NCBI RefSeq assembly: GCF_017255185.1
Contig: NZ_JAFKCZ010000019.1
Coordinates: 27,664 to 91,663, forward strand
From: Parahaliea mediterranea
GTDB taxonomy: Bacteria; Pseudomonadota; Gammaproteobacteria; Pseudomonadales; Halieaceae
Direction of reading: 5' to 3'
DNA: 64,000 nucleotides
This document shows positions 16,365-25,007 of this stretch, in pieces. Made by a program: the position numbers and the translations under genes. The first letter of the stretch is position 1. Every line of letters starts with the position of its first letter. The notes beneath the pieces are model-generated. The model saw only the letters and a list, made by a program, of their open reading frames with translations, searched no databases and had not been told where the DNA came from.

Positions 16365-17409
16365 GTGGAAACTACCCCTGATGGCGGCACTGGCGCTCGC
16401 GACACTGGCGCTGCTGGTGGCCTACATGGCCGGCGTGTTCGACAGGCGGGTCGAACCGGGCCTCGCCCCCGTCACTGCGGCGCAATCCGGCGACGCCTAC
16501 GAGGTGCGCCTGGAGGAAGTGGCTGTCACCGAACCGGTGGCGGGCTCGGTGGAAGCGAAGCAGGCGACCATTATCTCCTCGCGGACCCTGGCCCGCATCA
16601 CCGCCATTCACGTGCGCGCCGGCGACCTGGTCAGCGAGGGCGAGGTGCTGCTGGAGCTGGAGAAATCCGACCTGCAAGCACGGGTGCAAGGGGCCCGGGA
16701 GCAGATCAACGGTATTGCCGCGCGCCTGAACGAGGCGGAGTCCAGCCTGCAACGGGCGCGGGAGCTGCACCAGCGGGGGCTGATCGCCGACGCGGACAGG
16801 GAGTCCGCCCGCGCCAATCGCGATGCCTTGCGCGCCGGGCTGGACAGCGCCAACCGCACCCTGGAAGAGGCCCAGGCGGCCCTGTCCTACGCCACGATCC
16901 GGGCGCCGATCAGCGGCCGGGTGGTGGACCGCTTCGCCGAACCGGGGGACACCGCCGCCCCCGGCGCCAAGTTACTGTCACTTTACAACCCGCTGTCGCT
17001 GCGCGTGGAAGCCCGGGTCAGGGAACAGCTCGCCCTGGCGCTGCGCCCCGCCCAGGAAATACCGGTGGCGCTACCGACCCTGGGGCAGCGAGTGTCCGCC
17101 ACCATCGAGGAAATCGTGCCCGCGGCGGACCCGGGTTCGCGCAGTTTCCTGATCAAGGCGCGGCTGCCCTTTGATGAGCGCCTGTTGCCAGGCATGTACG
17201 CTCGGGTACTGGTCCCCGCGGGCGCGGAGCCCTGCCTGCGCATCCCCGCCGATCGCGTGGTCGAGGTGGGGCAGCTGCCGCTGGTGGTGGTGGCCACCGC
17301 CGCGGGGCCGCAACGGCGTTTCGTGCGCCTGGGACCGGTTACCGACGACGGGCGGGTCGAGGTCCTCTCGGGCCTGGTGCCCGGTGACCGCTTGCTGCCC
17401 CCGGATTGA
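16357..17409 (+). CDS. RND efflux periplasmic adaptor (membrane fusion protein)
   Basis: A 350-residue HlyD/AcrA-type adaptor with an N-terminal membrane anchor (residues 8-26), a lipoyl-like half motif (TAIHVRAGDLVSEGEVLLEL), an alpha-helical hairpin (about 105-170) and the second lipoyl half (ATIRAPISGRVVDRFAEPGD), then beta-barrel and membrane-proximal domains. It links the RND pump to an outer-membrane channel. Its start overlaps the pump gene by 8 bp, so production is likely coupled. No lipobox is present; it is anchored by its transmembrane helix. Confidence 0.93.
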   Translation: MARWKLPLMAALALATLALLVAYMAGVFDRRVEPGLAPVTAAQSGDAYEVRLEEVAVTEPVAGSVEAKQATIISSRTLARITAIHVRAGDLVSEGEVLLELEKSDLQARVQGAREQINGIAARLNEAESSLQRARELHQRGLIADADRESARANRDALRAGLDSANRTLEEAQAALSYATIRAPISGRVVDRFAEPGDTAAPGAKLLSLYNPLSLRVEARVREQLALALRPAQEIPVALPTLGQRVSATIEEIVPAADPGSRSFLIKARLPFDERLLPGMYARVLVPAGAEPCLRIPADRVVEVGQLPLVVVATAAGPQRRFVRLGPVTDDGRVEVLSGLVPGDRLLPPD

Positions 17410-17458
17410 TTGTCTTCCATTCCCCGAAGGCGGAAACCAACCGCCAGGAGCCAATGCC

Positions 17459-18034
17459 ATGAACTACCGTGGACTCTACATCCTTCCCTGCCTGCTCGCG
17501 ACATGGGCCGCCGCGGCCGAACCCCCGGGGGACGCACGCCATGGCGCCAGCCGCGAAATCACCCGGGGCTTCGCCAGCGAACTGAAATCCGCCCTGCAAC
17601 AGGCCATGCGCGAAGACGGCCCTGTAGGCGCGATCGCTGTCTGCCAGAGCCAGGCTCCGGCCATCGCGGCGCGCCTGTCGGAAGAAAACGGCGTGGCGGT
17701 CGGTCGTACCAGCCTCAAACCGCGCAACCCGGCGAATACGCCCCGCGACTGGCAGCGCGAGGTCCTGGCGCACTTTGAACAACGCCGTGCCGGCAGCGGC
17801 GCGGAAACACCGCTGGAGTGGTTTGTCACCCTCCCCGACGGCTCGGCGCGCTATATGATGGCAATCGACACCCAGCCACTGTGCCTGGCCTGCCACGGCG
17901 AGCAGTTGGCACCGTCCGTGGCAGACGCCCTGCGAGCCCGCTATCCCGACGACCAGGCCACCGGCTACCGTCTCGGCGACCTGCGCGGGGCGTTCTGGGT
18001 CGATTGGCCAGCCAGTCCCAATCCCGGCCACTGA
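17459..18034 (+). CDS. Tll0287-like (DUF3365) periplasmic c-type heme protein
   Basis: A 191-residue secreted protein with a signal peptide (residues 1-20) and a single heme-c attachment motif CLACH (Cys142-His146). The order AIAVCQSQAPAIA, then VGRTSLKPRNPANTPRDW, then the late CxxCH is characteristic of the Tll0287/DUF3365 domain, found in periplasmic redox sensors and stand-alone cytochromes. The ATG at 17459 has AGGAG upstream. It lies 49 bp after the adaptor gene on the same strand, and NnrS follows in 42 bp, so all four genes can be read as one transcript. It may sense or transfer electrons to nitric oxide or oxygen; the function is not known. Confidence 0.87.
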   Translation: MNYRGLYILPCLLATWAAAAEPPGDARHGASREITRGFASELKSALQQAMREDGPVGAIAVCQSQAPAIAARLSEENGVAVGRTSLKPRNPANTPRDWQREVLAHFEQRRAGSGAETPLEWFVTLPDGSARYMMAIDTQPLCLACHGEQLAPSVADALRARYPDDQATGYRLGDLRGAFWVDWPASPNPGH

Positions 18035-18076
18035 GCACCGCGCCGGGAGCGCATCCGCCGCCACATAAGATGTATT

Positions 18077-19357
18077 TTGTTTGCATATTTAGATGAGCCC
18101 GCTAGACTGCGTCTGATCCCCCATCGAGCATGCAGCGACACTGTGCGAGCCGCGCCCGCAGAAAACACACAGAATCCGGCCCCGTGGCCCCACACGCTGC
18201 TGGCCTACCCTTTCAGGCCCTTTTTTCTACTGGCCGGACTCTATGGCGCTCTGGGCATGCTCGGCTGGCTGAACTGGCTGTTTGCCGAGGCGCCGCTGCT
18301 CGCGACCGCCAGCCCCCTGCAGTGGCACGCCCACGAAATGCTTTTCGGTTGGGTATCCGCGGCGATCGCCGGCTTCCTGTTGACCGCGATCTGCAACTGG
18401 ACCGGCGCTCCGCCACTGCGCGGCTGGCGCCTGGGCCTGCTGGTGTCGCTATGGCTGGCCGGTCGCGCCGCCATGTGGTCGCCACAGTGGCTGCCCCCAA
18501 TCTGGATGGCGGCAATCGACCTGGCCTTCCTCCCGGTACTGGCCGGCTACGTGGCGCGGGTATTGATAAGGGCCGGCAACCGGCGCAACCTGCCCATCGT
18601 CGCGGTGCTGGGCCTGCTGGCCACCGCCAACGTAATCACCCACCTGGCTTTTTCCGGTGTGACCCCCGGCCTGGCGGGCGTCGGCGAAGGCATGGCGGTC
18701 AACCTCATTATCGTGCTGATGGTGGTGATCGGGGGCCGCATCATCCCCCTGTTTACGGCCAACTGGCTTGCCCACCGCGGCGGTCCCGCCGACCGCGTCC
18801 GCTCTCGCCCGATGGTGGACCGGCTGACGCTGGCGGCGACCGCGCTGATGATCCCCGCGGACTGGCTGACGACCACTCCCTGGCCCGGCGCAATCCTCGC
18901 GCTGATCGCCGCCGCGGCCAATAGCTGGCGACTGGCGGGCTGGCGCGGATGGCTCGGCCGCAGTGAACCGCTGCTGTGGGTGTTGCACCTGGGCTACCTG
19001 TGGATCGTGGCGGCGCTGTGGTTCAAGGGCCTGACACCCTGGCTGGATGGCGCCGGCAAGGCGCTGTGGCTCCACGCCGCCGGCGCCGGGGCGATGGGCA
19101 CCCTGATCCTGGGGGTCATGAGCCGGGTCGCCCTGGGACACACCGGCCGCGCCCTGCGCCTGCCACGCGGTGCCAGCGCTATTTACTACGGAGTGACTGT
19201 CGCCGCCCTGCTGCGCATCGGCGCGGCACTGGGCTGGGGGGAATATCGCGCGCTGCTGACAGGCTCCGGGGTGGCCTGGGTCGTGGCCATGCTACTTTTC
19301 GTTCTCTACTATTGGCCCATCCTGAGCCGTCCGCGGGTCGACGGGCGACCGGGCTAG
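18077..19357 (+). CDS. nnrS: NnrS family heme-copper membrane protein
   Basis: A 426-residue polytopic membrane protein of the NnrS family, a heme- and copper-containing protein linked to nitric-oxide stress and denitrification. The family marks are FRPFFLLAGLYGALGML, the WHAHEMLFGW motif and the NWLAHRGG motif between transmembrane helices, with some twelve helices overall. The start is unsure: a TTG at 18077 gives 426 residues, and a GTG at 18143 would give 404 with a conventional NnrS N-terminus. NnrS genes are usually controlled by Dnr/NnrR, which matches the FNR-like box at the head of this gene run. Confidence 0.9.
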   Translation: MFAYLDEPARLRLIPHRACSDTVRAAPAENTQNPAPWPHTLLAYPFRPFFLLAGLYGALGMLGWLNWLFAEAPLLATASPLQWHAHEMLFGWVSAAIAGFLLTAICNWTGAPPLRGWRLGLLVSLWLAGRAAMWSPQWLPPIWMAAIDLAFLPVLAGYVARVLIRAGNRRNLPIVAVLGLLATANVITHLAFSGVTPGLAGVGEGMAVNLIIVLMVVIGGRIIPLFTANWLAHRGGPADRVRSRPMVDRLTLAATALMIPADWLTTTPWPGAILALIAAAANSWRLAGWRGWLGRSEPLLWVLHLGYLWIVAALWFKGLTPWLDGAGKALWLHAAGAGAMGTLILGVMSRVALGHTGRALRLPRGASAIYYGVTVAALLRIGAALGWGEYRALLTGSGVAWVVAMLLFVLYYWPILSRPRVDGRPG

Positions 19358-19434
19358 CCGCCGGGGTTTCCATGCGACTCACCCATACACCGACCACGTC
19401 TTCCGCGCACTGCTCTATCTGGGCCGCGGACCGC

Positions 19435-19830
19435 TTAACCCAGCAGAGAAGACAACACGCCCAGCGAATCGCGGGTTAAAGCCACGGAAACAATCAGGCC
19501 AAAAACCGCCACCGCCAGTACGAAACAGGTGCCCCGCACCGCCGGCGTCCTCCCGCGCTTGAGCGCAAGGCTGCCCAACACGATATAGAGCACCAGCAGC
19601 AGAACCTTGGCGGTCAGCCAGGCGTGCACAAAAGGATACTGGCGCGAGAGAACCGCCAGGCAAATGGCCGAAACCAGCAGCACAGTATCCACCACATGCG
19701 GCGCAATCCGCAGCAGCGGACGATCGAGCCAGGACGAGCCGGCGTATTTTAAACCGCCCCGAAACAGGAACAGGATGAAGCTCAGGCCAACGCTGCTGAG
19801 ATGGATATGTTTGAGTAGCAGATACGACAT
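19435..19830 (-). CDS. SirB2 family membrane protein
   Basis: A 131-residue protein of four transmembrane helices, matching SirB2: LLLKHIHLSSVGLSFILFLFRG near the start, the PHVVDTVLL segment and KVLLLVLYIVLGSLALKRGRT. SirB2 is an inner-membrane protein of undefined biochemical role. It is convergent with nnrS. It stands downstream of the folE remnant on the same strand, from which it is separated by 87 bp. Confidence 0.9.
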   Translation of the reverse strand: MSYLLLKHIHLSSVGLSFILFLFRGGLKYAGSSWLDRPLLRIAPHVVDTVLLVSAICLAVLSRQYPFVHAWLTAKVLLLVLYIVLGSLALKRGRTPAVRGTCFVLAVAVFGLIVSVALTRDSLGVLSSLLG

Positions 19831-19917
19831 TGCAAAATCAATTCTGGTAGTGGAAACGGCCGCGTATTAAACGCGAGTGCCGCCGACAATACCACCGAAT
19901 TCGACGCGTGCACTCCG

Positions 19918-20151
19918 CTACCGCCGCCCTCCCACCAACGACAGGAATTCATGGCGGGTCGCGGCGCAGTCCCGGAGCGCACCGAGCATGGCCGAGCTCT
20001 TCATCACCGAGTTCTGCTTTTCCACACCGCGCATCATCATGCACAGGTGCTTGGCCTCGACAATGACACCCACCCCCGAGGCGCCGGTGAGCGCCTGGAT
20101 CGACTCGGCGATCTGCGTGGTCAGGTTCTCCTGGATCTGATATCGCCGGAA
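19918..20151 (-). pseudogene. Truncated GTP cyclohydrolase I (folE) remnant
   Basis: Reading the minus strand from 20151 gives the C-terminal third of FolE ([54 protein letters not shown]) ending at a TAG at 19918-19920. Homology stops abruptly upstream, at the start of the FARRLQ segment. One alanine of that segment is lost, so the protein lacks the N-terminal helix and the zinc ligands Cys71 and His74 of the intact gene. It aligns with the complete folE at 42959-43507 but is not identical. It therefore appears to be a decayed second copy, not a local rearrangement of the same gene. Confidence 0.8.
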
Positions 20152-20476
20152 CTGCAGCCAAATTTGACGCTGCTATAACGTCAACTGTTGGAGATCGGTG
20201 CCCATTGTGCTGATCCCACGCCGATGCTCTGGTAACTATCACTGAACATTTCCACGGAGACGTGGGAAGACGCGCTCGGCGATATCGCGCCGGAGGTGGA
20301 CACCTGCAAGCCCTACTGGACCGGCGAGCATCCAGATTACGGTATGGCGGTGGACGGCTTGCTGCGACGACGGCGCACTTAAAGCAGCCCAGCCAGAATA
20401 AGCCCCTTGACAGAGATGACCATCCAGTCTCAGAATGCTTCCTAATACATGAGCACTCACGGATACTTCAGTTATT
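20152..20476. other. Gene-poor interval before the MarR gene
   Basis: These 325 bp have no convincing gene. On the plus strand a frame ending at a TAA near 20381 reads ETWEDALGDIAPEVDTCKPY and on to MAVDGLLRRRRT, which looks protein-like but starts without an ATG and is not recognised; it may be the tail of a lost gene. With the adjacent folE remnant it suggests decayed DNA. Confidence 0.4.
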
Positions 20477-20926
20477 ATGCACACAGATGAACTTATCGAC
20501 AGTGAACTAACTTCGCTGCTACTCGGGCTTCTCGAGACGGCGGCGGTGCTGGAGAAGCGGCTGGACCGGACGCTTTCGTGTGGGCGTGGTATCAGTTTTA
20601 GTGAATATCGCCTGTTGCGGGCGCTGATGGCGGCGCCGCGCAGCACCGCTTCGCGGGTCGACCTGGCGGCCGCAGTGGGGCTTACGGCATCGGCAGTGAC
20701 ACGGGCGCTGAAGCCCCTGGAGAAGCTGGGTATTGTCACCACCGAACGCAGCGCGCGCGATGCCCGGCAGAGCCTGGCCAGCCTGACCCCGGCAGGAGCG
20801 GAACTGCTCCGCGAGGCGCACGGGATGCTCGAGGACACGCTCGCGTCGACGCCGGCCCGGCGCTTTGGTCCACGGCAGATGGAGACGCTGCGCACCTGCC
20901 TCGCCGAACTGGGGGCAAGGTCATGA
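20477..20926 (+). CDS. MarR family transcriptional regulator
   Basis: A 149-residue winged-helix repressor of the MarR family. The recognition helix region is visible in LAAAVGLTASAVTRALKPLE, followed by the wing around SARDARQSLASLTPAG. It overlaps the downstream carotenoid oxygenase gene by four bases (ATGA), so the two are co-expressed, and the regulator probably senses a substrate or product of that enzyme. The ribosome binding site is weak. I did not find an obvious palindromic operator in the short AT-rich stretch before the gene. Confidence 0.9.
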   Translation: MHTDELIDSELTSLLLGLLETAAVLEKRLDRTLSCGRGISFSEYRLLRALMAAPRSTASRVDLAAAVGLTASAVTRALKPLEKLGIVTTERSARDARQSLASLTPAGAELLREAHGMLEDTLASTPARRFGPRQMETLRTCLAELGARS

Positions 20927-22233
20927 TCGGTCTCGATTTGAATGCCGGGGCGCTGGCGCCGGTGACGGACGAGGTTGAGCTGGCACCGCTGTCGGTCGAG
21001 GGCGAGATACCCGAAGCGCTCACCGGCACCCTGATGCGCAATGGGCCAAATCCGCTCGGCGAGCGTTTTGTCGGTGAGGGTGTGCTGAACTGGTGGCCGG
21101 AATCCGCCATGCTGCACGCGGTCGCCTTCGGTAATGGACAGGCGCTGGGGTACCGCAATCGCTGGCTTCGCACCCGGCGCTGGCAGGCACATGTCGGCGG
21201 TGATAACGGCACACTGGTCGACACCAACCCCAACGTCAACGTGTTGCAGCACGGCGGCGAGATCCTGGCGCTGGCCGAGGGTGGCCCCCCGCTCGCGGTA
21301 GATCGCGCGCTGAATACGCTCGGCTCGCCGCTCGCTCACGCGGCGGTGGCCGCGGGTATGACGGCACATCCCAAGGTCGACCCCGCCAGCGGTGAGTTGA
21401 TGTACTTCCACCTCTCTCCCCAGGGGCTGCGCTACGGGGTGCTGGACAGGGCGGGCCAACAGCGTGTTGAACAGCCCGTTGCGCTGGCGCAGCCGGGCAT
21501 GATGCACGACATGGCCATTACCGCCACCCGCAGCGTGTTGATGGACCTGAACGTCGGCTTTGACTTCAGCATGCTCGAGCGGGGTTTTCGCCTACCGGTG
21601 TGCTGGCAGCCGGCTCGCGGTTCCCGCCTGGGTATCCTGCCACGCCTGGGCGGTGAGGTACGCTGGATCGACATCGGACCCTGTTTTATCCAGCATGTGG
21701 TCAATGCCTGGGATACCGGGCCCGATTCGCTCATCATGGATGTGGTCCGCTACCCCTGGTACTTCAAGCCCGACGCACACGGCGGCTTCCTGCCCGACCC
21801 ACTCGGCGTGCTGTGGCGCTACGATATCGACCTGGGCCGCGGCGCGGTTGTCGAGCGCCAACTCTGTGACCTGAACGTGGAACTGCCGCGGATCAACGAA
21901 ACCCGCACCGGCAGGCGACACCGCTATATCTACACCGTGGCGCAACCGACAGAGGTCGAAATGCGGGGTGTGGTGAAGTTCGACGTCGAGCGCGGCGCAA
22001 TCCAGATTCACCCGGTGGCTCCGGGCGACCAGAACAGCGAACCGGTGTTCGTGCCGAACCCGCCGGGTTCCGGTGAAGATGATGGCTGGCTATTGGTCTG
22101 CGTCTATCGACAGGCTACCGACACCACCGAAGTCCGAGTGCTCGATGCCCGCGACATCCGCGAGCCGCTGGCGACGGTCGCGTTGGGGCGACGCATTCCC
22201 GCCGGCTTTCATGGGGCCTGGATCACAGACTGA
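20923..22233 (+). CDS. Carotenoid oxygenase (RPE65/CCD) family protein
   Basis: A 436-residue seven-bladed propeller dioxygenase with non-heme iron. All four iron-binding histidines of the family are visible: His149 (MTAHPKVDP), His195 (MMHDMAIT), His258 (FIQHVVNAWD) and His430 (AGFHGAWI). The N-terminal TLMRNGPNPLGERF stretch is also typical. It cleaves a double bond of a carotenoid, apocarotenoid or stilbene-like phenylpropanoid. It overlaps a MarR gene, an arrangement that fits a single inducible operon. Without signal peptide; cytoplasmic or membrane-associated. Substrate is not predictable from sequence. Confidence 0.94.
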   Translation: MIGLDLNAGALAPVTDEVELAPLSVEGEIPEALTGTLMRNGPNPLGERFVGEGVLNWWPESAMLHAVAFGNGQALGYRNRWLRTRRWQAHVGGDNGTLVDTNPNVNVLQHGGEILALAEGGPPLAVDRALNTLGSPLAHAAVAAGMTAHPKVDPASGELMYFHLSPQGLRYGVLDRAGQQRVEQPVALAQPGMMHDMAITATRSVLMDLNVGFDFSMLERGFRLPVCWQPARGSRLGILPRLGGEVRWIDIGPCFIQHVVNAWDTGPDSLIMDVVRYPWYFKPDAHGGFLPDPLGVLWRYDIDLGRGAVVERQLCDLNVELPRINETRTGRRHRYIYTVAQPTEVEMRGVVKFDVERGAIQIHPVAPGDQNSEPVFVPNPPGSGEDDGWLLVCVYRQATDTTEVRVLDARDIREPLATVALGRRIPAGFHGAWITD

Positions 22234-22255
22234 CCCGACGACGCGCAGAGTGCGG

Positions 22256-23014
22256 CTAAGCGCGAAACTCTGAACGCGTGGCGACGATGGGGGCACCCCT
22301 GGTAACGATCAGGGTGTGCTCAAACTGCGCGGACAGGTTGGCGGGATGGCCGACCAGCGTCCAGCCGTCCTCCGCTTCGGTGACATAGGTGCTTTTGGTG
22401 GAAAGGAAGGGTTCGATCGCGATGACCTGGCCGAGTTGCAGGCGGCGCGTATCGTAGCGGTCGTGGTAGCTGAGGATATCCTCGGGCTCCTCGTGGAGGC
22501 TGCGGCCAATGCCGTGGCCGGCCAGGTTTCTGATGGTCTTGAAGCCATGGGACTTCGCGGTGCGCTGTATGGCTTTGCCAATCCGGTTGATGGGGGCGCC
22601 CGCCCGGGCTTCGGCCAGCGCCAGCTTCAGGGCCACCTGGGTGGCGTGACACAGCCGCGCCTTGACGCGGGTAACCGGTGGCACGACGATGGTGCCCCCG
22701 GTGTCGGCAAAGTAGCCGTCCAGTTCGGCGGACACGTCGACATTGACCACATCCCCGGCGCGGATCACTTTGGCCCCGGGAATGCCGTGGGCGGCCTCTT
22801 CATTGATACTGATGCAGGTATGCCCGGGGAAATCGTAGGTCACCCGGGGCGCGGACACGGCGCCGAAATGCGCCAATAGCTCCCCGCCCAAGGCGTCCAG
22901 TTCAGCGGTGGTCATGCCCGGTTCCACCGCATTCAGCATGGTATCGCGCACGTGGGCGACCACCCGCCCGGCGTTCATTATCCCGTCAATGTCTTGCTGG
23001 CTTTCCACGGTCAT
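22256..23014 (-). CDS. map: Type I methionine aminopeptidase
   Basis: A 252-residue cobalt/iron metalloprotease that removes the initiator methionine. The pita-bread fold marks are all present: HTCISINEEAAHGIPG, the metal-binding DVSAELDGYFADTG, GHGIGRSLHEEP and EPFLS, plus the final E-H site in SAQFEHTLIV. The ATG at 23014 starts the normal N-terminus (MTVESQQDIDGIMNAG); a longer frame upstream is spurious. The usual rpsB-linked map is elsewhere, so this may be an extra paralogue. It is convergent with the carotenoid oxygenase gene and divergent from the enoyl-CoA hydratase gene. Confidence 0.94.
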   Translation of the reverse strand: MTVESQQDIDGIMNAGRVVAHVRDTMLNAVEPGMTTAELDALGGELLAHFGAVSAPRVTYDFPGHTCISINEEAAHGIPGAKVIRAGDVVNVDVSAELDGYFADTGGTIVVPPVTRVKARLCHATQVALKLALAEARAGAPINRIGKAIQRTAKSHGFKTIRNLAGHGIGRSLHEEPEDILSYHDRYDTRRLQLGQVIAIEPFLSTKSTYVTEAEDGWTLVGHPANLSAQFEHTLIVTRGAPIVATRSEFRA

Positions 23015-23290
23015 TTGCTTACTCTGATGAATTCGTCGCCTCCCGACGCGAGCGATTATAGCACCATTATCACGGCCATTCGCCGGAAGCCGCGGGCACT
23101 CCCCAGCACAGCGCGCACCCTCTTCCTCCAGAGCCGTCAATAGCGACAGGCGCTCAGCGGCGTGAACTTTCGCTGACTTCCCATTTTGCGGGGCCTGGAA
23201 AGTCGGACGCTGAAAGCGCGGGAGCGGCACGGTAGTATATGGTCGGACCACGGATATAATAAACGGCGAAACAGCGACAGGGGACGCGGG

Positions 23291-24169
23291 ATGGACAAGG
23301 ACCAGACGAATGCAACCTACCAGTGGAAGTCGGTGCCCGTGCGCGACAACGGCCACCGGACAGCGGAAAACACCTCGCCTTCACAGCCAGCAACAGCGCT
23401 GCCCGACACCCTGAAAGTCACCACCGCCGGCGGCGTGACCACCATCACCCTGGCGGACACCGACAACCGCAACGCCCTCGGCGCCGCCATGCTGCAGGGC
23501 CTGCGCGACGCCATCGCGGCGGCCAACGCCGACCCCGCGGTGCGGGCCATCGTTCTGACCAACGAAGGCTCCACCTTTTGCGCGGGCGCCAATCTCAAGG
23601 AGCAGTCCAGCAAGGGCAACCAGCCCGGCGCCTTCGGCGGCTTCGAGCTGCTGCTCGGCGAGATACTCGAATCCCCCACGCCGGTGATCGGCCGTATCGC
23701 GGGCCATGTGGTCGGTGGCGGTATGGGCCTGGCGGCGGCGCTGGACATCGCCATTGCCCGGGACGACGTCAAGTTCGGCTTTACCGAGGTGCGGCTCGGG
23801 GTGGTGCCAGCCATCATCTCGGTGGTGTGCCTGCCAAAAATGCGCCTGGCGGACGCCCGCGAGGCCTTCCTGCGCGGGCACCGCTTTGCCGGCAGCCGCG
23901 CCGCGGAAATGGGCCTGATCAACCGCGCGGTGCCCGGGGACGAGCTCGATACCGCGGTCGGCGAAGTCCTCGCCGACCTGCGCAAGGGCGGCCCCAATGC
24001 CCTGCACGTGGCCAAACAGCTGATCCGCAAGGTGCCGGGCATGGACCCGAAGCAGGCCTTCACCTGGGCCGCGGGCGTGTCCCAGGAGCTGTTCGCCGGC
24101 GAGGAAGCCGCCGAGGGGATGGACGCCTTTCTCAACAAACGCCCGCCAAAGTGGGCAGAGCAGGAGTAA
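23291..24169 (+). CDS. Enoyl-CoA hydratase/isomerase family protein
   Basis: A 292-residue crotonase-fold protein. The CoA-binding oxyanion-hole stretches are AGANLKEQSSKG and AGHVVGGGMGLAAALDIAIA, followed by FGFTEVRLGVVPAIIS. The catalytic glutamates expected near 145 and 165 fit the TEVRLG segment. The start is the ATG at 23291 with AGGGGA upstream; it has about 40 extra N-terminal residues with no known motif. The TIGR03084 gene begins only 6 bases later, so the pair forms an operon. Likely acts in beta-oxidation of an unusual acyl-CoA. Confidence 0.9.
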   Translation: MDKDQTNATYQWKSVPVRDNGHRTAENTSPSQPATALPDTLKVTTAGGVTTITLADTDNRNALGAAMLQGLRDAIAAANADPAVRAIVLTNEGSTFCAGANLKEQSSKGNQPGAFGGFELLLGEILESPTPVIGRIAGHVVGGGMGLAAALDIAIARDDVKFGFTEVRLGVVPAIISVVCLPKMRLADAREAFLRGHRFAGSRAAEMGLINRAVPGDELDTAVGEVLADLRKGGPNALHVAKQLIRKVPGMDPKQAFTWAAGVSQELFAGEEAAEGMDAFLNKRPPKWAEQE

Positions 24170-24175
24170 ACGCCT

Positions 24176-24973
24176 ATGACACCGGCAGCCCGGGACCTGA
24201 TCGCCGAAGCCGACGCGCTTCACCAATTCCTGCAGACCCTGGACGCGGCGGACTGGCAGCGCCCCACTCCGTTTATGGACTGGACGCCCTGGGATGTGGT
24301 CGCGCACCTGCACTTTTTCGACGAGGTTTCCCTGCTGGCCCTGGCCGGGCGGGAGCCTTTCGAGGCCAGGGCCAACAGCATCATGACCCAGATAATGGAA
24401 GGGGTGAGCGGCACCGAGCAAACCCGCCGGGAGCTCGGACACCTGGATGCTCCGGCACTACTTACGCAATGGATCGAGACCTGCCACCGGCTGGCCACCG
24501 CCCTGGGCGAACTGCCGCCCAAGCAGCGCCTGCCCTGGTTCGGCCCCGACATGTCCGCCAACAGTTTCATCTCGGCGCGTTTCATGGAAACCTGGGCCCA
24601 CGGCCAGGATGTGTACGACCTGATGCACGCGCCCCGCGAGCACGGCGACCGTATCAAGCTGGTGGCCGATTTGGGCGTGAAGACCTTTGGCTGGACCTTC
24701 GTCAACCGCAAGCTCGAGGTCCCCGGCGAGCCCCCCTATGTCCGCCTCACCGCGCCCTCGGGGGCGATCTGGGAGTGGCACGAACCCAATGCGGAAAACT
24801 GCATTACGGGCCCGGCGCTGGCCTTCTGCCAGGTGGTCACCCAGGGGCGCAACATCGCCGACACCGACCTAGCGGTCACCGGCGACACCGCCAGTCGCTG
24901 GATGGCCATCGCCCAGTGCTTCGCCGGGGCGCCCGCCGATCCGCCGCGGCCGGGAGAGCGGGCCTGGGAGTAA
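24176..24973 (+). CDS. TIGR03084 family metal-binding protein (DinB-like fold)
   Basis: A 265-residue protein of the TIGR03084 family, related to mycothiol-dependent maleylpyruvate isomerases. The diagnostic stretches PFMDWTPWDVVAHLHFFDE, GPDMSANSFISARFMETWAH and GQDVYDLM contain the histidines expected to bind one metal. Members occur beside enoyl-CoA hydratases and acyl-CoA ligases, as here, where the hydratase ends 6 bp before it. No biochemical role is established. It has no signal peptide. Confidence 0.87.
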   Translation: MTPAARDLIAEADALHQFLQTLDAADWQRPTPFMDWTPWDVVAHLHFFDEVSLLALAGREPFEARANSIMTQIMEGVSGTEQTRRELGHLDAPALLTQWIETCHRLATALGELPPKQRLPWFGPDMSANSFISARFMETWAHGQDVYDLMHAPREHGDRIKLVADLGVKTFGWTFVNRKLEVPGEPPYVRLTAPSGAIWEWHEPNAENCITGPALAFCQVVTQGRNIADTDLAVTGDTASRWMAIAQCFAGAPADPPRPGERAWE

Positions 24974-25007
24974 AGCCGCGCGGCAATGGCGCAGCAACCG
25001 GCGAGCC

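Noticed and set aside
20239..21507. A 422-codon minus-strand frame over the MarR and carotenoid oxygenase genes
   Set aside because: Both plus-strand genes have all diagnostic residues; the opposite frame has none.
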